Below, piece by piece: positions 1 through 6,825 of a stretch of 6,825 nt of DNA (the stretch's first letter is position 1; each line of letters begins with the position of its first letter). The DNA lies in the NCBI GenBank assembly GCA_009783865.1, contig WRCR01000223.1, positions 1-6,825 on the forward strand, in the 5' to 3' direction. The position numbers and the translations under genes were made by a program. This DNA comes from Planctomycetaceae bacterium (GTDB taxonomy: Bacteria > Planctomycetota > Planctomycetia > Pirellulales > Thermoguttaceae). The notes beneath the pieces are model-generated. The model saw only the letters and a program-made list of their open reading frames with translations. It made no database searches and had not been told where the DNA came from.

Positions 1-2
1 CC

Positions 3-2630
3 GTCATCAAATTCCGTGACGTTGCTATGCGCGGACCGTGGACCAGCGGCGGTATGGAATTCAACTTCGGCGTAGTCGGACATTCACCGCACTGCTCATC
101 GCCGGTTGATTACCTTGTCAAAACAAATAATCACGACGACAGCGCAAGTTGTTACCTTTCGCATCTCGATTTGATGACCCGCACCGTTTGGACGGTTGAA
201 GTCAATTTACCCGCCGACTCCGCCGGCTTCGTTACGCGGGTGTACTGGTTCAACAATACGCCGTTTAATCAGCCGTATTATTCTTGGTCGAATCTCGGCG
301 TTGTGGTTTCGGAGGAATGGCAGGCAATCAATCCCGGCACTACCGCACTTGGTCATAGCGGCGAAGTTTCCCCTTGGCACATTGACGACAAAGGGCGCGA
401 CCTTTCCTGGTACAAGAACAACGACTTCGGTTCGTACAAGTCCTATCATGTTTTCGGAAAACTGGCAGAGCATTATGGTTATTATGACCACGGTCGGCAG
501 TGCGGCATGGCGGCTTATGTACCGCATGAAGACCGGCGCGGACGGAAAATCTGGATTTGGGGGCTTTCCCGCGAAGGCATGATTTGGGAACAGTTGCTGA
601 CCGACCCGCCGGGAAAACAGTATCTCGAAATCCAAGCGGGACGGCTGTTCATTCAAAACGCCGCCGGCTCATCTGCAACGCCGTTCAAGCATCGTGATTT
701 CGCACCCTTCGCCGTTGACCATTGGGAGGAACATTGGCTGCCCGTTGATTCCATCGGCGGGTTTGTTGCCGCATCGCCGTTTGGAAGCATGAATGTTGAA
801 ACAACGGACAAAAAAAAGATAACGATTGCCATCTCGCCGGCGAAGTCCTGTAAAGGAACACTCGAAATTCTTGACGGTGAAAAAATTCTCAAGACCATTC
901 CCGTTTCGTTAAAAGTACCGCAGCCGTTCCTCACTACAATCGAGTTGGATGCGCCCGCCGAAAAGTTGAGCGTCCGTCTCGGCAGTGCCGGACTATACTA
1001 TGAACACAACGCAAACAATACGTTGACAAGACCGACTGCTTCGCCCGAATCATTCGATGGAAAAACCGCCTTCGGAAAGTACTTGAGCGGCTGCGAATTG
1101 ATGCGGCAGAAACAATACGCAAAGGCAAAGCAGATGTTCAATGAATCGCTGGCGCAGGATGCGCATTTCATACCGGCATTGACACGTCTTGCGGAACTTG
1201 CCAACATGGTCGGCGATTGGAAAGAGGCGAGTGAACTGTGCCGCCGCGCATTGGCAGTCGATACTTACGATGCGGACGCAAATTATCAGTTCGCGCTGGC
1301 ATCGCTGGCACTCGGTCAATATGCCGATGCGAAAGAAGCGGCTGCGCTCATGTCGCTGTCTCCGAACCATAGAGTAACCGCTCTGACGATGCAGGCAAAA
1401 GTCGAACTCGTGCAGAAAAGATATGATTCCGCTATTCGATTGGCTTATAAGTTAGTTGGAATTTCGTCGCAAACTTCGGACATGTTACGAATATTATCGT
1501 GCGCTTACCGTGCCGCAGGAAGCAATGTCGGAGCGAAAAATGCTATTGACGGGATTAAGCATTACAACCCGCTCGACCATTTTGCCGATGCGGAGTTGTT
1601 CCTGCTCGGAGAAAAAATGCTAAACAGATTGCCTAACCTGCAAACCGAATTGCCGCAGGAAACGTATCTCGAACTTGCGGCATGGTATATCACGGCAGGA
1701 CGCAATGAAGACGCTGTTGCCATACTGGAATTGCTGCCGAACAAAGAACATGTCGAAACGTTGTTTTGGCTCGCTTGGCTGAAACAAGATGAACAACTAC
1801 TCGCCAAAGCAAAGACATTACCGGCAGCGTTTGTGTTTCCGTTCCGACTTGAAGCACTGCCGGTGTTTGAATGGGCGGTGAGCAAAAACACGCCCGAACT
1901 TTCCGACAACGATTGGAAGAGCAATTATTATCTGGCATTGCTTCTGCATCATCTCGGTAAGACGGAACGGGCAGAACAACTTATGAAGGATTGCGGCGAC
2001 AAGCCGGATTTTGCGGCGTTTTACGCTGTTAGAGCGGAATGGCTGCCCGATAACGCTCTTGCCGACCTCTTGCGGGCTGTTGCACTTGAACCGGATGCCT
2101 GGCGTTATGGTGTCCGATTAGCGCGCTTGTATCACACAAAGGGTGAACACGTTAAAATGCTGCAAACAACGCAGGATTATCTGTTGCGTTTTCCGACTAA
2201 CGATTCGCTGGAACTGCTGCATGCGCAGGCACTCATCGAAAACAGACAATACGAGACGGCGGTGCAGCAACTTCAAAAGGCGGTTATTCTGCCCAACGAA
2301 GGCGGTTTAGCAGGGCGGAACATTTATCGGGAAGCAACGCTGCTCCTTGCTGCGAAACATTTGCGGGAAAAGAACCATGCCGAAGCGAAGAAGTATGTTA
2401 AAGCAGCCTGGGATTGGCTTGAGAATCTCGGTTCCGGCAAGCCGTATCCTGATAAGGTTGATGAACGCATCGAGGATTGGCTTGAATCGCTCTGTGTTCC
2501 TGAAGCGGTTTTACCGACAGCGTTGGACGAAGTACTCAAGATAACCGGTAATTCCAATACTGCGCTGGTTAAGAAAATCTTGTCCGAATTGAATCGGCAC
2601 GCTGCAATGAAACCGGTGTCGGCTAAATAG
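3..2630 (+). CDS. DUF5107 domain protein with C-terminal TPR repeats (5' partial)
   Basis: The frame is open from the first bases to a TAG stop, giving 875 visible residues; the true start lies upstream. The early part carries the hallmark DUF5107 signature: RGPWTSGGMEFNFG followed by GHSP (about 30-100), then YYSWSN, DLSWYK, IWIWGLSREGMIW and a WLPVDSIGGFVAA segment ending near 790. Known DUF5107 proteins join this beta-rich, mutarotase-like domain to TPR repeats and often sit near sugar-metabolism genes; their reaction is not established. A short beta segment (about 800-1010) links to TPR helices from about 1071 onward. The C-terminus ends with ENLGSGKPY and ERIEDWLESL (about 2421-2493), a tail I associate with this family, so the 3' end looks intact. 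Family members are usually about 1000 residues or longer, so perhaps 100-250 residues are missing. Export cannot be judged without the N-terminus. Family assignment is strong; function is unknown, with carbohydrate sensing or processing only inferred. Confidence 0.85.
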   Translation, partial: VIKFRDVAMRGPWTSGGMEFNFGVVGHSPHCSSPVDYLVKTNNHDDSASCYLSHLDLMTRTVWTVEVNLPADSAGFVTRVYWFNNTPFNQPYYSWSNLGVVVSEEWQAINPGTTALGHSGEVSPWHIDDKGRDLSWYKNNDFGSYKSYHVFGKLAEHYGYYDHGRQCGMAAYVPHEDRRGRKIWIWGLSREGMIWEQLLTDPPGKQYLEIQAGRLFIQNAAGSSATPFKHRDFAPFAVDHWEEHWLPVDSIGGFVAASPFGSMNVETTDKKKITIAISPAKSCKGTLEILDGEKILKTIPVSLKVPQPFLTTIELDAPAEKLSVRLGSAGLYYEHNANNTLTRPTASPESFDGKTAFGKYLSGCELMRQKQYAKAKQMFNESLAQDAHFIPALTRLAELANMVGDWKEASELCRRALAVDTYDADANYQFALASLALGQYADAKEAAALMSLSPNHRVTALTMQAKVELVQKRYDSAIRLAYKLVGISSQTSDMLRILSCAYRAAGSNVGAKNAIDGIKHYNPLDHFADAELFLLGEKMLNRLPNLQTELPQETYLELAAWYITAGRNEDAVAILELLPNKEHVETLFWLAWLKQDEQLLAKAKTLPAAFVFPFRLEALPVFEWAVSKNTPELSDNDWKSNYYLALLLHHLGKTERAEQLMKDCGDKPDFAAFYAVRAEWLPDNALADLLRAVALEPDAWRYGVRLARLYHTKGEHVKMLQTTQDYLLRFPTNDSLELLHAQALIENRQYETAVQQLQKAVILPNEGGLAGRNIYREATLLLAAKHLREKNHAEAKKYVKAAWDWLENLGSGKPYPDKVDERIEDWLESLCVPEAVLPTALDEVLKITGNSNTALVKKILSELNRHAAMKPVSAK
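1071..2400 (+). repeat. TPR helical repeat region within the DUF5107 protein
   Basis: The protein here has successive helix-pair units of about 34 residues with the TPR spacing of small and aromatic residues. Examples are YLSGCELMRQKQYAKAKQMF, then LAELANMVGDWKEASELC, then FALASLALGQYADAKEAA, then AKVELVQKRYDSAIRLA. The first five units run back to back to about 1560. Units after that are more divergent, for example LALLLHHLGKTERAEQLM and AQALIENRQYETAVQQL near the end. TPRs normally form a superhelical protein-binding surface, so this half is likely a binding scaffold for the beta domain. Repeats are degenerate at DNA level. Confidence 0.75.
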
Positions 2631-2642
2631 GCGACACTTTTT
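2616..2642 (+). terminator. Intrinsic terminator overlapping the DUF5107 gene stop codon
   Basis: GTGTCG at 2616-2621 pairs perfectly with CGACAC at 2632-2637. Inside, a G/G mismatch (2622 and 2631) is followed by further pairs (C2623-G2630, T2624-A2629), so the element is an almost perfect palindrome centred at 2626.5. Five T follow at 2638-2642. The TAG stop (2628-2630) lies within the hairpin. This is the layout of a Rho-independent terminator and separates the upstream gene from the transporter gene. The T-tract is short, so termination may be partial. Confidence 0.65.
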
Positions 2643-2674
2643 GCCCTTGCCAAGTTTAGCGGGTGTGTTATCAC

Positions 2675-2703
2675 TTGCGCAGGTTATCAATCCCCGTTAT
2701 TTT
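2675..2703 (+). promoter_or_regulatory. Weak candidate promoter for the transporter gene
   Basis: The gap after the terminator must hold a promoter if the transporter gene is transcribed on its own. The best sigma-70-like pair I see is TTGCGC (2675-2680) and TATTTT (2698-2703), 17 bases apart, matching consensus at only three and four of six positions. Another -10-like hexamer, TATGAT (2711-2716), abuts the chosen start codon and has no good -35 partner. Neither is convincing. Confidence 0.2.
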
Positions 2704-2716
2704 CGGTGTATATGAT

Positions 2717-4093
2717 ATGAAATCGATGAAAGAAATACTTCAACGCTGCCGGACTTGGTATTGCTCGCTTCAGCCATCTTATGTTCTGGTGTTCGGCTAT
2801 ACCTTTTTCGTTTTGGCGGTGTTCTTGCTGCTTTGTTTGCCGATTTGCTGGAAGGTCGAGAGCGTTCCACTCATTGATACGTTGTTCACTGCCGTTGCCG
2901 TTGTCAGCACCTGCGGATTACAAACGGTGAACTTTGCTGACACGTATAACGGGCTGGGACACTTCGTTGCTCTTTTGGGAATTCAAGCCGGCGGTTTGGG
3001 ATTTATGACACTCGGCTCTTGGATTATTTTGTCATCGAAAGCCCATTTGCCGAAGAAGCGGCTCCAAATCGGTAAGGCGATATTGGCGATGCCGGAGTTC
3101 TTTGACCCCCGCCGATTCTTTCGGCATATCGTCATTTTCACATTGAGCATCGAATTGTTCGGTACCTTAATATTGTGGATTTTGTTTCGGTCAGCAGACG
3201 TTCCGTATCCGCTATGGGCAGCCGTTTTCCATTCCGTAACCGCATTTTGCACGGCAGGAATCAGCATTTTTCCTAACAATCTTGAATCGTTTTCTGACCA
3301 TACTTCCATTACGCTGACGATAGCCCTGTTAAGTTTGCTCGGCGGAATCGGCTTTATCGTGATGGATGACTTATGCCGCTCCATCAAACAGCGGAGTTTG
3401 CGGACGACTCTCACTACCCGCATCATTCTGGCGGCAACTTTCGGTTGCGTTCTAGCGGGAACACTTTTCCTTTTTTTCGACCCTCACATTGCGGAGTTTT
3501 CATTAAAGAAACGGCTTTTGACGGCATTTTTTCAAACGGTGTCAGCAGCGACAACGGCGGGTTTCAACACGATGCCCGTCGGCTGTCTTGCATCGGCAAC
3601 AATGGTGATAGTCATTATTCTGATGATTATGGGAGCGTCTCCGAGCGGAACAGGCGGCGGACTGAAAAGTACAACGTGGTCGGCTGCGCTTGCGACAGTG
3701 ATGAGTTTCTTTCGGGGAAGAGAGGAAATCACGTTCTTCAACTGTACTGTGCCTCACAGCAGAACGACAGCCGCCTTTGCGTCTATCACGCTCTATATGA
3801 TTACTTTTGCCGCTGGAACGTATTGCTTGTTGTGCAGCGATTCACATTCCTTTGAGAACATTGTGTTTGAAGTCGCATCGGCTTTAGGAACGGTCGGATG
3901 GAGTCACGGCATCACACCGGAGTTGTCGGCTGCAGGAAAAATCGTAGTCATGCTGCTGATGTTCATCGGTCGTCTCGGCATCATTGCGCTGGCATTGGGA
4001 GCAGTCGCACTGTATCACGACATTTCACACGACACCGATGAGTCCGAAGAAACGGTATCGCCTCCTATACAGGAATCGGATATTGTTCTGTAA
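2717..4093 (+). CDS. trkH: TrkH/KtrB family potassium uptake transporter, membrane subunit
   Basis: This is a complete 458-residue integral membrane protein, the usual size for KtrB/TrkH, which carry K+ (often with Na+ or H+) across the inner membrane. It shows the four repeated membrane-pore-membrane units. Their filter motifs are STCGL (64-68), FCTAGIS (near 179-182), TTAGFNT (near 279-285) and GTVGWS (391-396). The intramembrane loop motif GASPSGTGGGLKS (306-318) and the late signature MFIGRLG (415-421) are also present. FEVASALGTVG and ITPELSAAGK strongly resemble KtrB-type sequences. The family works with a cytoplasmic nucleotide-binding partner (TrkA/KtrA), which is not in this window. 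I chose ATG 2717 because the peptide from the in-frame GTG at 2663 is not typical and begins just after the terminator; ATG 2726 is also possible. None of these starts has a clear Shine-Dalgarno. The C-terminal tail is short and acidic. Symbol is by family; ktrB would be equally defensible. Confidence 0.93.
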   Translation: MKSMKEILQRCRTWYCSLQPSYVLVFGYTFFVLAVFLLLCLPICWKVESVPLIDTLFTAVAVVSTCGLQTVNFADTYNGLGHFVALLGIQAGGLGFMTLGSWIILSSKAHLPKKRLQIGKAILAMPEFFDPRRFFRHIVIFTLSIELFGTLILWILFRSADVPYPLWAAVFHSVTAFCTAGISIFPNNLESFSDHTSITLTIALLSLLGGIGFIVMDDLCRSIKQRSLRTTLTTRIILAATFGCVLAGTLFLFFDPHIAEFSLKKRLLTAFFQTVSAATTAGFNTMPVGCLASATMVIVIILMIMGASPSGTGGGLKSTTWSAALATVMSFFRGREEITFFNCTVPHSRTTAAFASITLYMITFAAGTYCLLCSDSHSFENIVFEVASALGTVGWSHGITPELSAAGKIVVMLLMFIGRLGIIALALGAVALYHDISHDTDESEETVSPPIQESDIVL

Positions 4094-4122
4094 GAATGTT
4101 TCCTTATTTCGCACCGTTCCGT

Positions 4123-4150
4123 TTTCCACTGTGCATGTTTGTGCTATAAT
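4123..4150 (+). promoter_or_regulatory. Extended -10 promoter for the secreted hydrolase-like gene
   Basis: TATAAT at 4145-4150 matches the sigma-70 -10 consensus exactly and is preceded by TGC, giving the extended -10 form TGnTATAAT from 4142. A -35-like TTTCCA (four of six matches to TTGACA) lies at 4123-4128 with a 16-base spacer. Transcription would start near 4157, leaving a leader of about 37 bases before the ATG at 4194. Position, in a 100-base gap between same-strand genes, supports a genuine promoter, but it is a sequence match only. Confidence 0.6.
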
Positions 4151-4193
4151 CTTCAGATAATTTGTTTATTGATTACCGATACCCCAAAATTCC

Positions 4194-4244
4194 ATGTACC
4201 GATTACTTTTACTTGCGTTTCTTTTCACGTTTCCGCTTCTTGCG
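4194..4244 (+). other. Signal peptide of the hydrolase-like protein
   Basis: The first 17 residues are MYRLLLLAFLFTFPLLA: one Arg near the start, a hydrophobic core of Leu and Phe, and Ala at the likely cleavage point before EEQ. This is a short but typical Sec/SPI signal. There is no Cys after the cleavage site, so a lipoprotein is unlikely. Export to the periplasm or outside is expected. Confidence 0.85.
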
Positions 4245-6825
4245 GAGGAACAAATCGGCGTACGACCTTACGAAATGGAACGCGCTGGTCGGACAGCGGA
4301 TGTGCGTCCGCCGCTGATTGACTTCGAGAACCTCGACAACTGGACGGTCGAAACCGTTGAATCCGAAGCGGCTTTTACGGTAAGCCGGGAACAGCAACTC
4401 TGGAACAAACACGTCGGCAAGTTGACGTACAAAAGTACGGCAACGGATTCCAAGAAACCGGTCATTACGCTCAAGCCGCCAAAACCGATTCCGATTCCAC
4501 AGCCGTTTGATTGCGTCAACTTATGGATTTACGGCAATAACTGGACCCGTCCGGTGCCTGACCCGTCAACGCCGCAGGTTGTCGTAACGCTCATTTTACG
4601 CGGAAGCACGAAACAGCCGCTACGAGTGGAACTCTGCAAGGTCAACTGGAAAGAATGGCACCTGCTGCATAAAAAATTGTCCGCCGAACAACTTGCTTCG
4701 CTCGGCGATGCGCCGGTGTTTGAAGCGGTTGAAATTTCCGGCGGAACCAACACGGAATCCCGCAATCTCTTTTTCGATAACCTGTCGTTCTTCAAGGAGG
4801 AACTTCCGCCGTTGACATTTGAACCGCGTCCTTTGCGAAACGTGAAATTGCCCGAAGGTCAAACGACTGGAACCAACACCGGACCTGGTACGCTGCCGTT
4901 TCCCAATCGGGAAGAAACGATTCTGCCGACGAGTACATCACATTTCGCCAAGCAGCAACAGCATCCTTGGACATACCAATACCCCAGTTCATATTATCTG
5001 TCTTACCTCGAAAAAGGAGATGACCATTATGATTGGTACTATACTCCGAAAACCGGAACGTTGGATGATTTCACCGTCAAGGTATCCGAACCGCCCATCA
5101 ATGGTAGTCGGCCTGCTGGTTGGGAACCGAAAAATGTTATATTACAAATCAAGGGTTCCGGTATCCGTTTTGTTGACGAACCGAAGGAACCCCCGCAGTT
5201 GCTCTCGATTGCAATCGAAGGAGAGGTGCTAATCGCCCGATGGAAGTTCGGCAACAACGAAGTCGAATATCATTTCACGATGAAAAATAAAACGCTGATT
5301 GTTGATGTCCGCTGTCCCGGCGGCAATGTGAAGGAATTTTCGTCCGGCGGCTGGAACGGATTTACAAAAGCGAAACTCGTCAAGGTTCCGTATCTCGTCG
5401 GCAACGGCACGGTACGACCGGCTGTTATAGTTGCAGAAACCTACTCGGATTTGCATCCGGTGTTCATTCTTTCAACGCTTGACCATACCCGGTCAAACTC
5501 CTCTATGTTTTTCTGGGAGAACAAAGCGGCACAGAATTACATCCCGACTGAATCTATAGATACGGCAAAAGATTTGTTTTTATTGGTGAACAAAATGGAA
5601 CGGGATTACATTAGCGCGGCGGCGTGCAGCCGGTATCTTCCGAAGACCGACGGCAAGCGCAACGATTGTTTCGAGCGGCTGTTCATCACTGTATCGCGGG
5701 ACTTCGAGGAAGTCCTGCCGAATATCCCTAACGACCCGTCGCCATGGAGACATGTTACCGCAGAATATGTTTGGCGGACGCACGGAGTGAGAAATCATGA
5801 TTCCGATTACGAATACTGGAAACGCATCAAACGCTACGGATTGGAAAAGATACTCGTCACTGACCACGAAACGGTTTGGCGCGACGGCTATGAAAGTTTT
5901 ACATTTAGAACGTCTGCCGCTCCCAAACGAGGCGGTGACGAAGGGTTGAAAGAATACACACAAAAGATGCACGCTCTCGGTTTCAAGTATGGTCCGTACA
6001 ATAATTATGTCGATTTCGCACCGGTCAACGAATTCTGGAATCCCGATTGGGTAACGCGGCAGTCCGACGGTTCTTATCGTTCCGCTTGGATGCGCTGCTA
6101 TAATGTTAAACCGGCTATTGCTGTTCAGATGGAACCGAAAATCACGGAAATCGTCCAGCAAAAGTTCGGATTCAACACGGCGTATTGCGATGTTCACACC
6201 TCGCCGCCGCCGTGGGGCTATGTTGATTACGATGCTCGTGTTCCCGGTGCAGGAACCTTTGCCGCAACATTTTTCGCATACGGCGAACTTCTGCTGCATC
6301 AAAAGAAAATCTGGAACGGTCCCGTTTATAGTGAAGGACCTTACCAAATGTACTATAGCGGTTTGACGGACGGCAACTATGCTCAAGACCAAGCGTATTT
6401 TGTGAGCGAAAAGGATTTGCCGTGGATAGTCGATTTCGATTTGCTGAAGATTCATCCTCTCGAAAACAATTTCGGCATGGGCGGTCCCGTTATGTTTTAC
6501 GGTGCGAAACAGTTCCAAAGCATTAAAGAAAATATCAAAGAAAGAAAGCAGCCGCTGGATAAATTTCTTGCTGCGGCACTGGCGGATACCGCTCTTGAAT
6601 TTTCGGGAGACAGCGGACCCGCGCTGGATAGATTTCTTGCCGCAACGCTGGCTTTCGGGCACACGGGATATTTCGCTTTCGGACAGTTGGGGAATATCTT
6701 CGCTGACTTTGAACTCGAAGACGGTGTCCGTTCCTATTTTGCGGTACAACAACTTGCGGCGCGATACGGAAAGGCAAACGTCAAAAAGATACGCTACGCC
6801 GACGAAAACGGTGAATTCTTAACGA
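4194..6825 (+). CDS. Secreted multidomain glycoside-hydrolase-like protein (3' partial)
   Basis: An uninterrupted frame of 877 codons runs off the window end. The start is fixed by an upstream in-frame TGA at 4170 and by the signal peptide directly after ATG 4194. Residues 43-202 (from DFENLDNW to FFDNLSFF) look like a jelly-roll carbohydrate-binding domain. A Pro/Gly/Thr-rich linker follows (about 203-240), then a second beta-rich domain (about 240-510). From about 519 (RHVTAEYVWRTHG) alternating strands and helices suggest a (beta/alpha)8 barrel. YCDVHT (D666) and YSEGPY (E714) are candidate nucleophile and acid/base. The beta domain plus barrel with an Asp nucleophile recalls retaining alpha-glycosidases such as GH101, GH129 and GH36, but I cannot assign a family. 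Its role is probably to cleave a glycan or glycoconjugate outside the cytoplasm. It has its own promoter and no visible Shine-Dalgarno. Secretion is well supported, hydrolase activity moderately, substrate not at all. Confidence 0.8.
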   Translation, partial: MYRLLLLAFLFTFPLLAEEQIGVRPYEMERAGRTADVRPPLIDFENLDNWTVETVESEAAFTVSREQQLWNKHVGKLTYKSTATDSKKPVITLKPPKPIPIPQPFDCVNLWIYGNNWTRPVPDPSTPQVVVTLILRGSTKQPLRVELCKVNWKEWHLLHKKLSAEQLASLGDAPVFEAVEISGGTNTESRNLFFDNLSFFKEELPPLTFEPRPLRNVKLPEGQTTGTNTGPGTLPFPNREETILPTSTSHFAKQQQHPWTYQYPSSYYLSYLEKGDDHYDWYYTPKTGTLDDFTVKVSEPPINGSRPAGWEPKNVILQIKGSGIRFVDEPKEPPQLLSIAIEGEVLIARWKFGNNEVEYHFTMKNKTLIVDVRCPGGNVKEFSSGGWNGFTKAKLVKVPYLVGNGTVRPAVIVAETYSDLHPVFILSTLDHTRSNSSMFFWENKAAQNYIPTESIDTAKDLFLLVNKMERDYISAAACSRYLPKTDGKRNDCFERLFITVSRDFEEVLPNIPNDPSPWRHVTAEYVWRTHGVRNHDSDYEYWKRIKRYGLEKILVTDHETVWRDGYESFTFRTSAAPKRGGDEGLKEYTQKMHALGFKYGPYNNYVDFAPVNEFWNPDWVTRQSDGSYRSAWMRCYNVKPAIAVQMEPKITEIVQQKFGFNTAYCDVHTSPPPWGYVDYDARVPGAGTFAATFFAYGELLLHQKKIWNGPVYSEGPYQMYYSGLTDGNYAQDQAYFVSEKDLPWIVDFDLLKIHPLENNFGMGGPVMFYGAKQFQSIKENIKERKQPLDKFLAAALADTALEFSGDSGPALDRFLAATLAFGHTGYFAFGQLGNIFADFELEDGVRSYFAVQQLAARYGKANVKKIRYADENGEFLT
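6552..6653 (+). repeat. Imperfect 33-base direct repeat, 69-base offset, in the hydrolase-like gene
   Basis: Bases 6552-6584 and 6621-6653 match at 26 of 33 positions and keep the same reading frame (offset exactly 23 codons). They encode PLDKFLAAALA (787-797) and ALDRFLAATLA (810-820), identical at 8 of 11 residues. Many differences are third-position changes. It may be an old internal duplication of a helix or two similar helices after the barrel. Confidence 0.55.

Noticed and set aside
810..853. Run of eight A followed by G in frame as A AAA AAG, a possible -1 frameshift site in the DUF5107 gene.
   Set aside because: A -1 slip would reach a TAA at 851-853 after about a dozen codons, in the middle of the protein. 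I see no upstream Shine-Dalgarno-like stimulator or convincing downstream hairpin. The run encodes an ordinary Lys-Lys-Lys.
2663..2716. Upstream GTG start adding 18 residues to the transporter.
   Set aside because: The added peptide (MCYHLRRLSIPVIFGVYD) does not resemble a typical family N-terminus, has no ribosome site, and begins only 20 bases after the terminator T-tract.
4069..4091. Hairpin ACAGGAA / TTCTGT at the end of the transporter gene, possible terminator.
   Set aside because: The six-pair stem has a bulged G and is followed by AAGAATG rather than a T-tract, so it lacks the signature of an intrinsic terminator.
5580..6752. Long minus-strand open frame of 390 codons opposite the hydrolase-like gene.
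   Set aside because: It lies wholly antisense to a frame with a signal peptide, coherent domains and motifs. Its translation is rich in Arg, Ile and Phe without recognisable domains, as expected for a shadow frame.
1..6825. Defence system, phage, transposon or CRISPR content.
   Set aside because: No transposase, integrase, nuclease or repeat-spacer pattern appears; all the coding space is taken by three ordinary-looking large genes.

Overview
The window holds three protein genes, all on the + strand, which look like three separate transcription units. The first (end of a DUF5107/TPR protein) and the third (start of a secreted, glycoside-hydrolase-like protein) are cut by the window edges. 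Only the middle gene, a TrkH/KtrB-type potassium transporter subunit, is complete. I see no RNA gene, CRISPR array, insertion sequence or phage gene.

Organism: base composition is near balanced by eye. None of the starts has a clear Shine-Dalgarno sequence. A large DUF5107/TPR protein and a large secreted sugar-acting enzyme suggest a carbohydrate-degrading bacterium. The style fits the PVC group (Lentisphaerota, Kiritimatiellota or Planctomycetota), with Bacteroidota less likely. This is inference from protein style, not from a marker gene.

Layout: 3-2630 encodes the C-terminal 875 residues of the DUF5107 protein: a beta-rich sugar-enzyme-like domain, a short beta linker domain and a long tetratricopeptide (TPR) tail. 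A palindromic hairpin followed by five T overlaps its stop codon and looks like an intrinsic terminator. After an 86-base gap comes the transporter gene (2717-4093), with the usual four pore-loop motifs. The 100-base gap after it contains a consensus extended -10 promoter (TGC TATAAT). From 4194 to the window end runs an uninterrupted 877-codon frame with a signal peptide, a jelly-roll-like domain, a second beta domain and a probable (beta/alpha)8 barrel with a candidate Asp/Glu catalytic pair.

How they relate: the two outer genes both look tied to carbohydrate handling, one exported and one probably cytoplasmic, though the latter's N-terminus is not visible. The transporter between them has no obvious functional link. 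The terminator and promoter argue against a single operon. I found no clear evidence of a novel multi-gene system. The most novel item is the third gene, whose exact family and substrate I cannot name with confidence.
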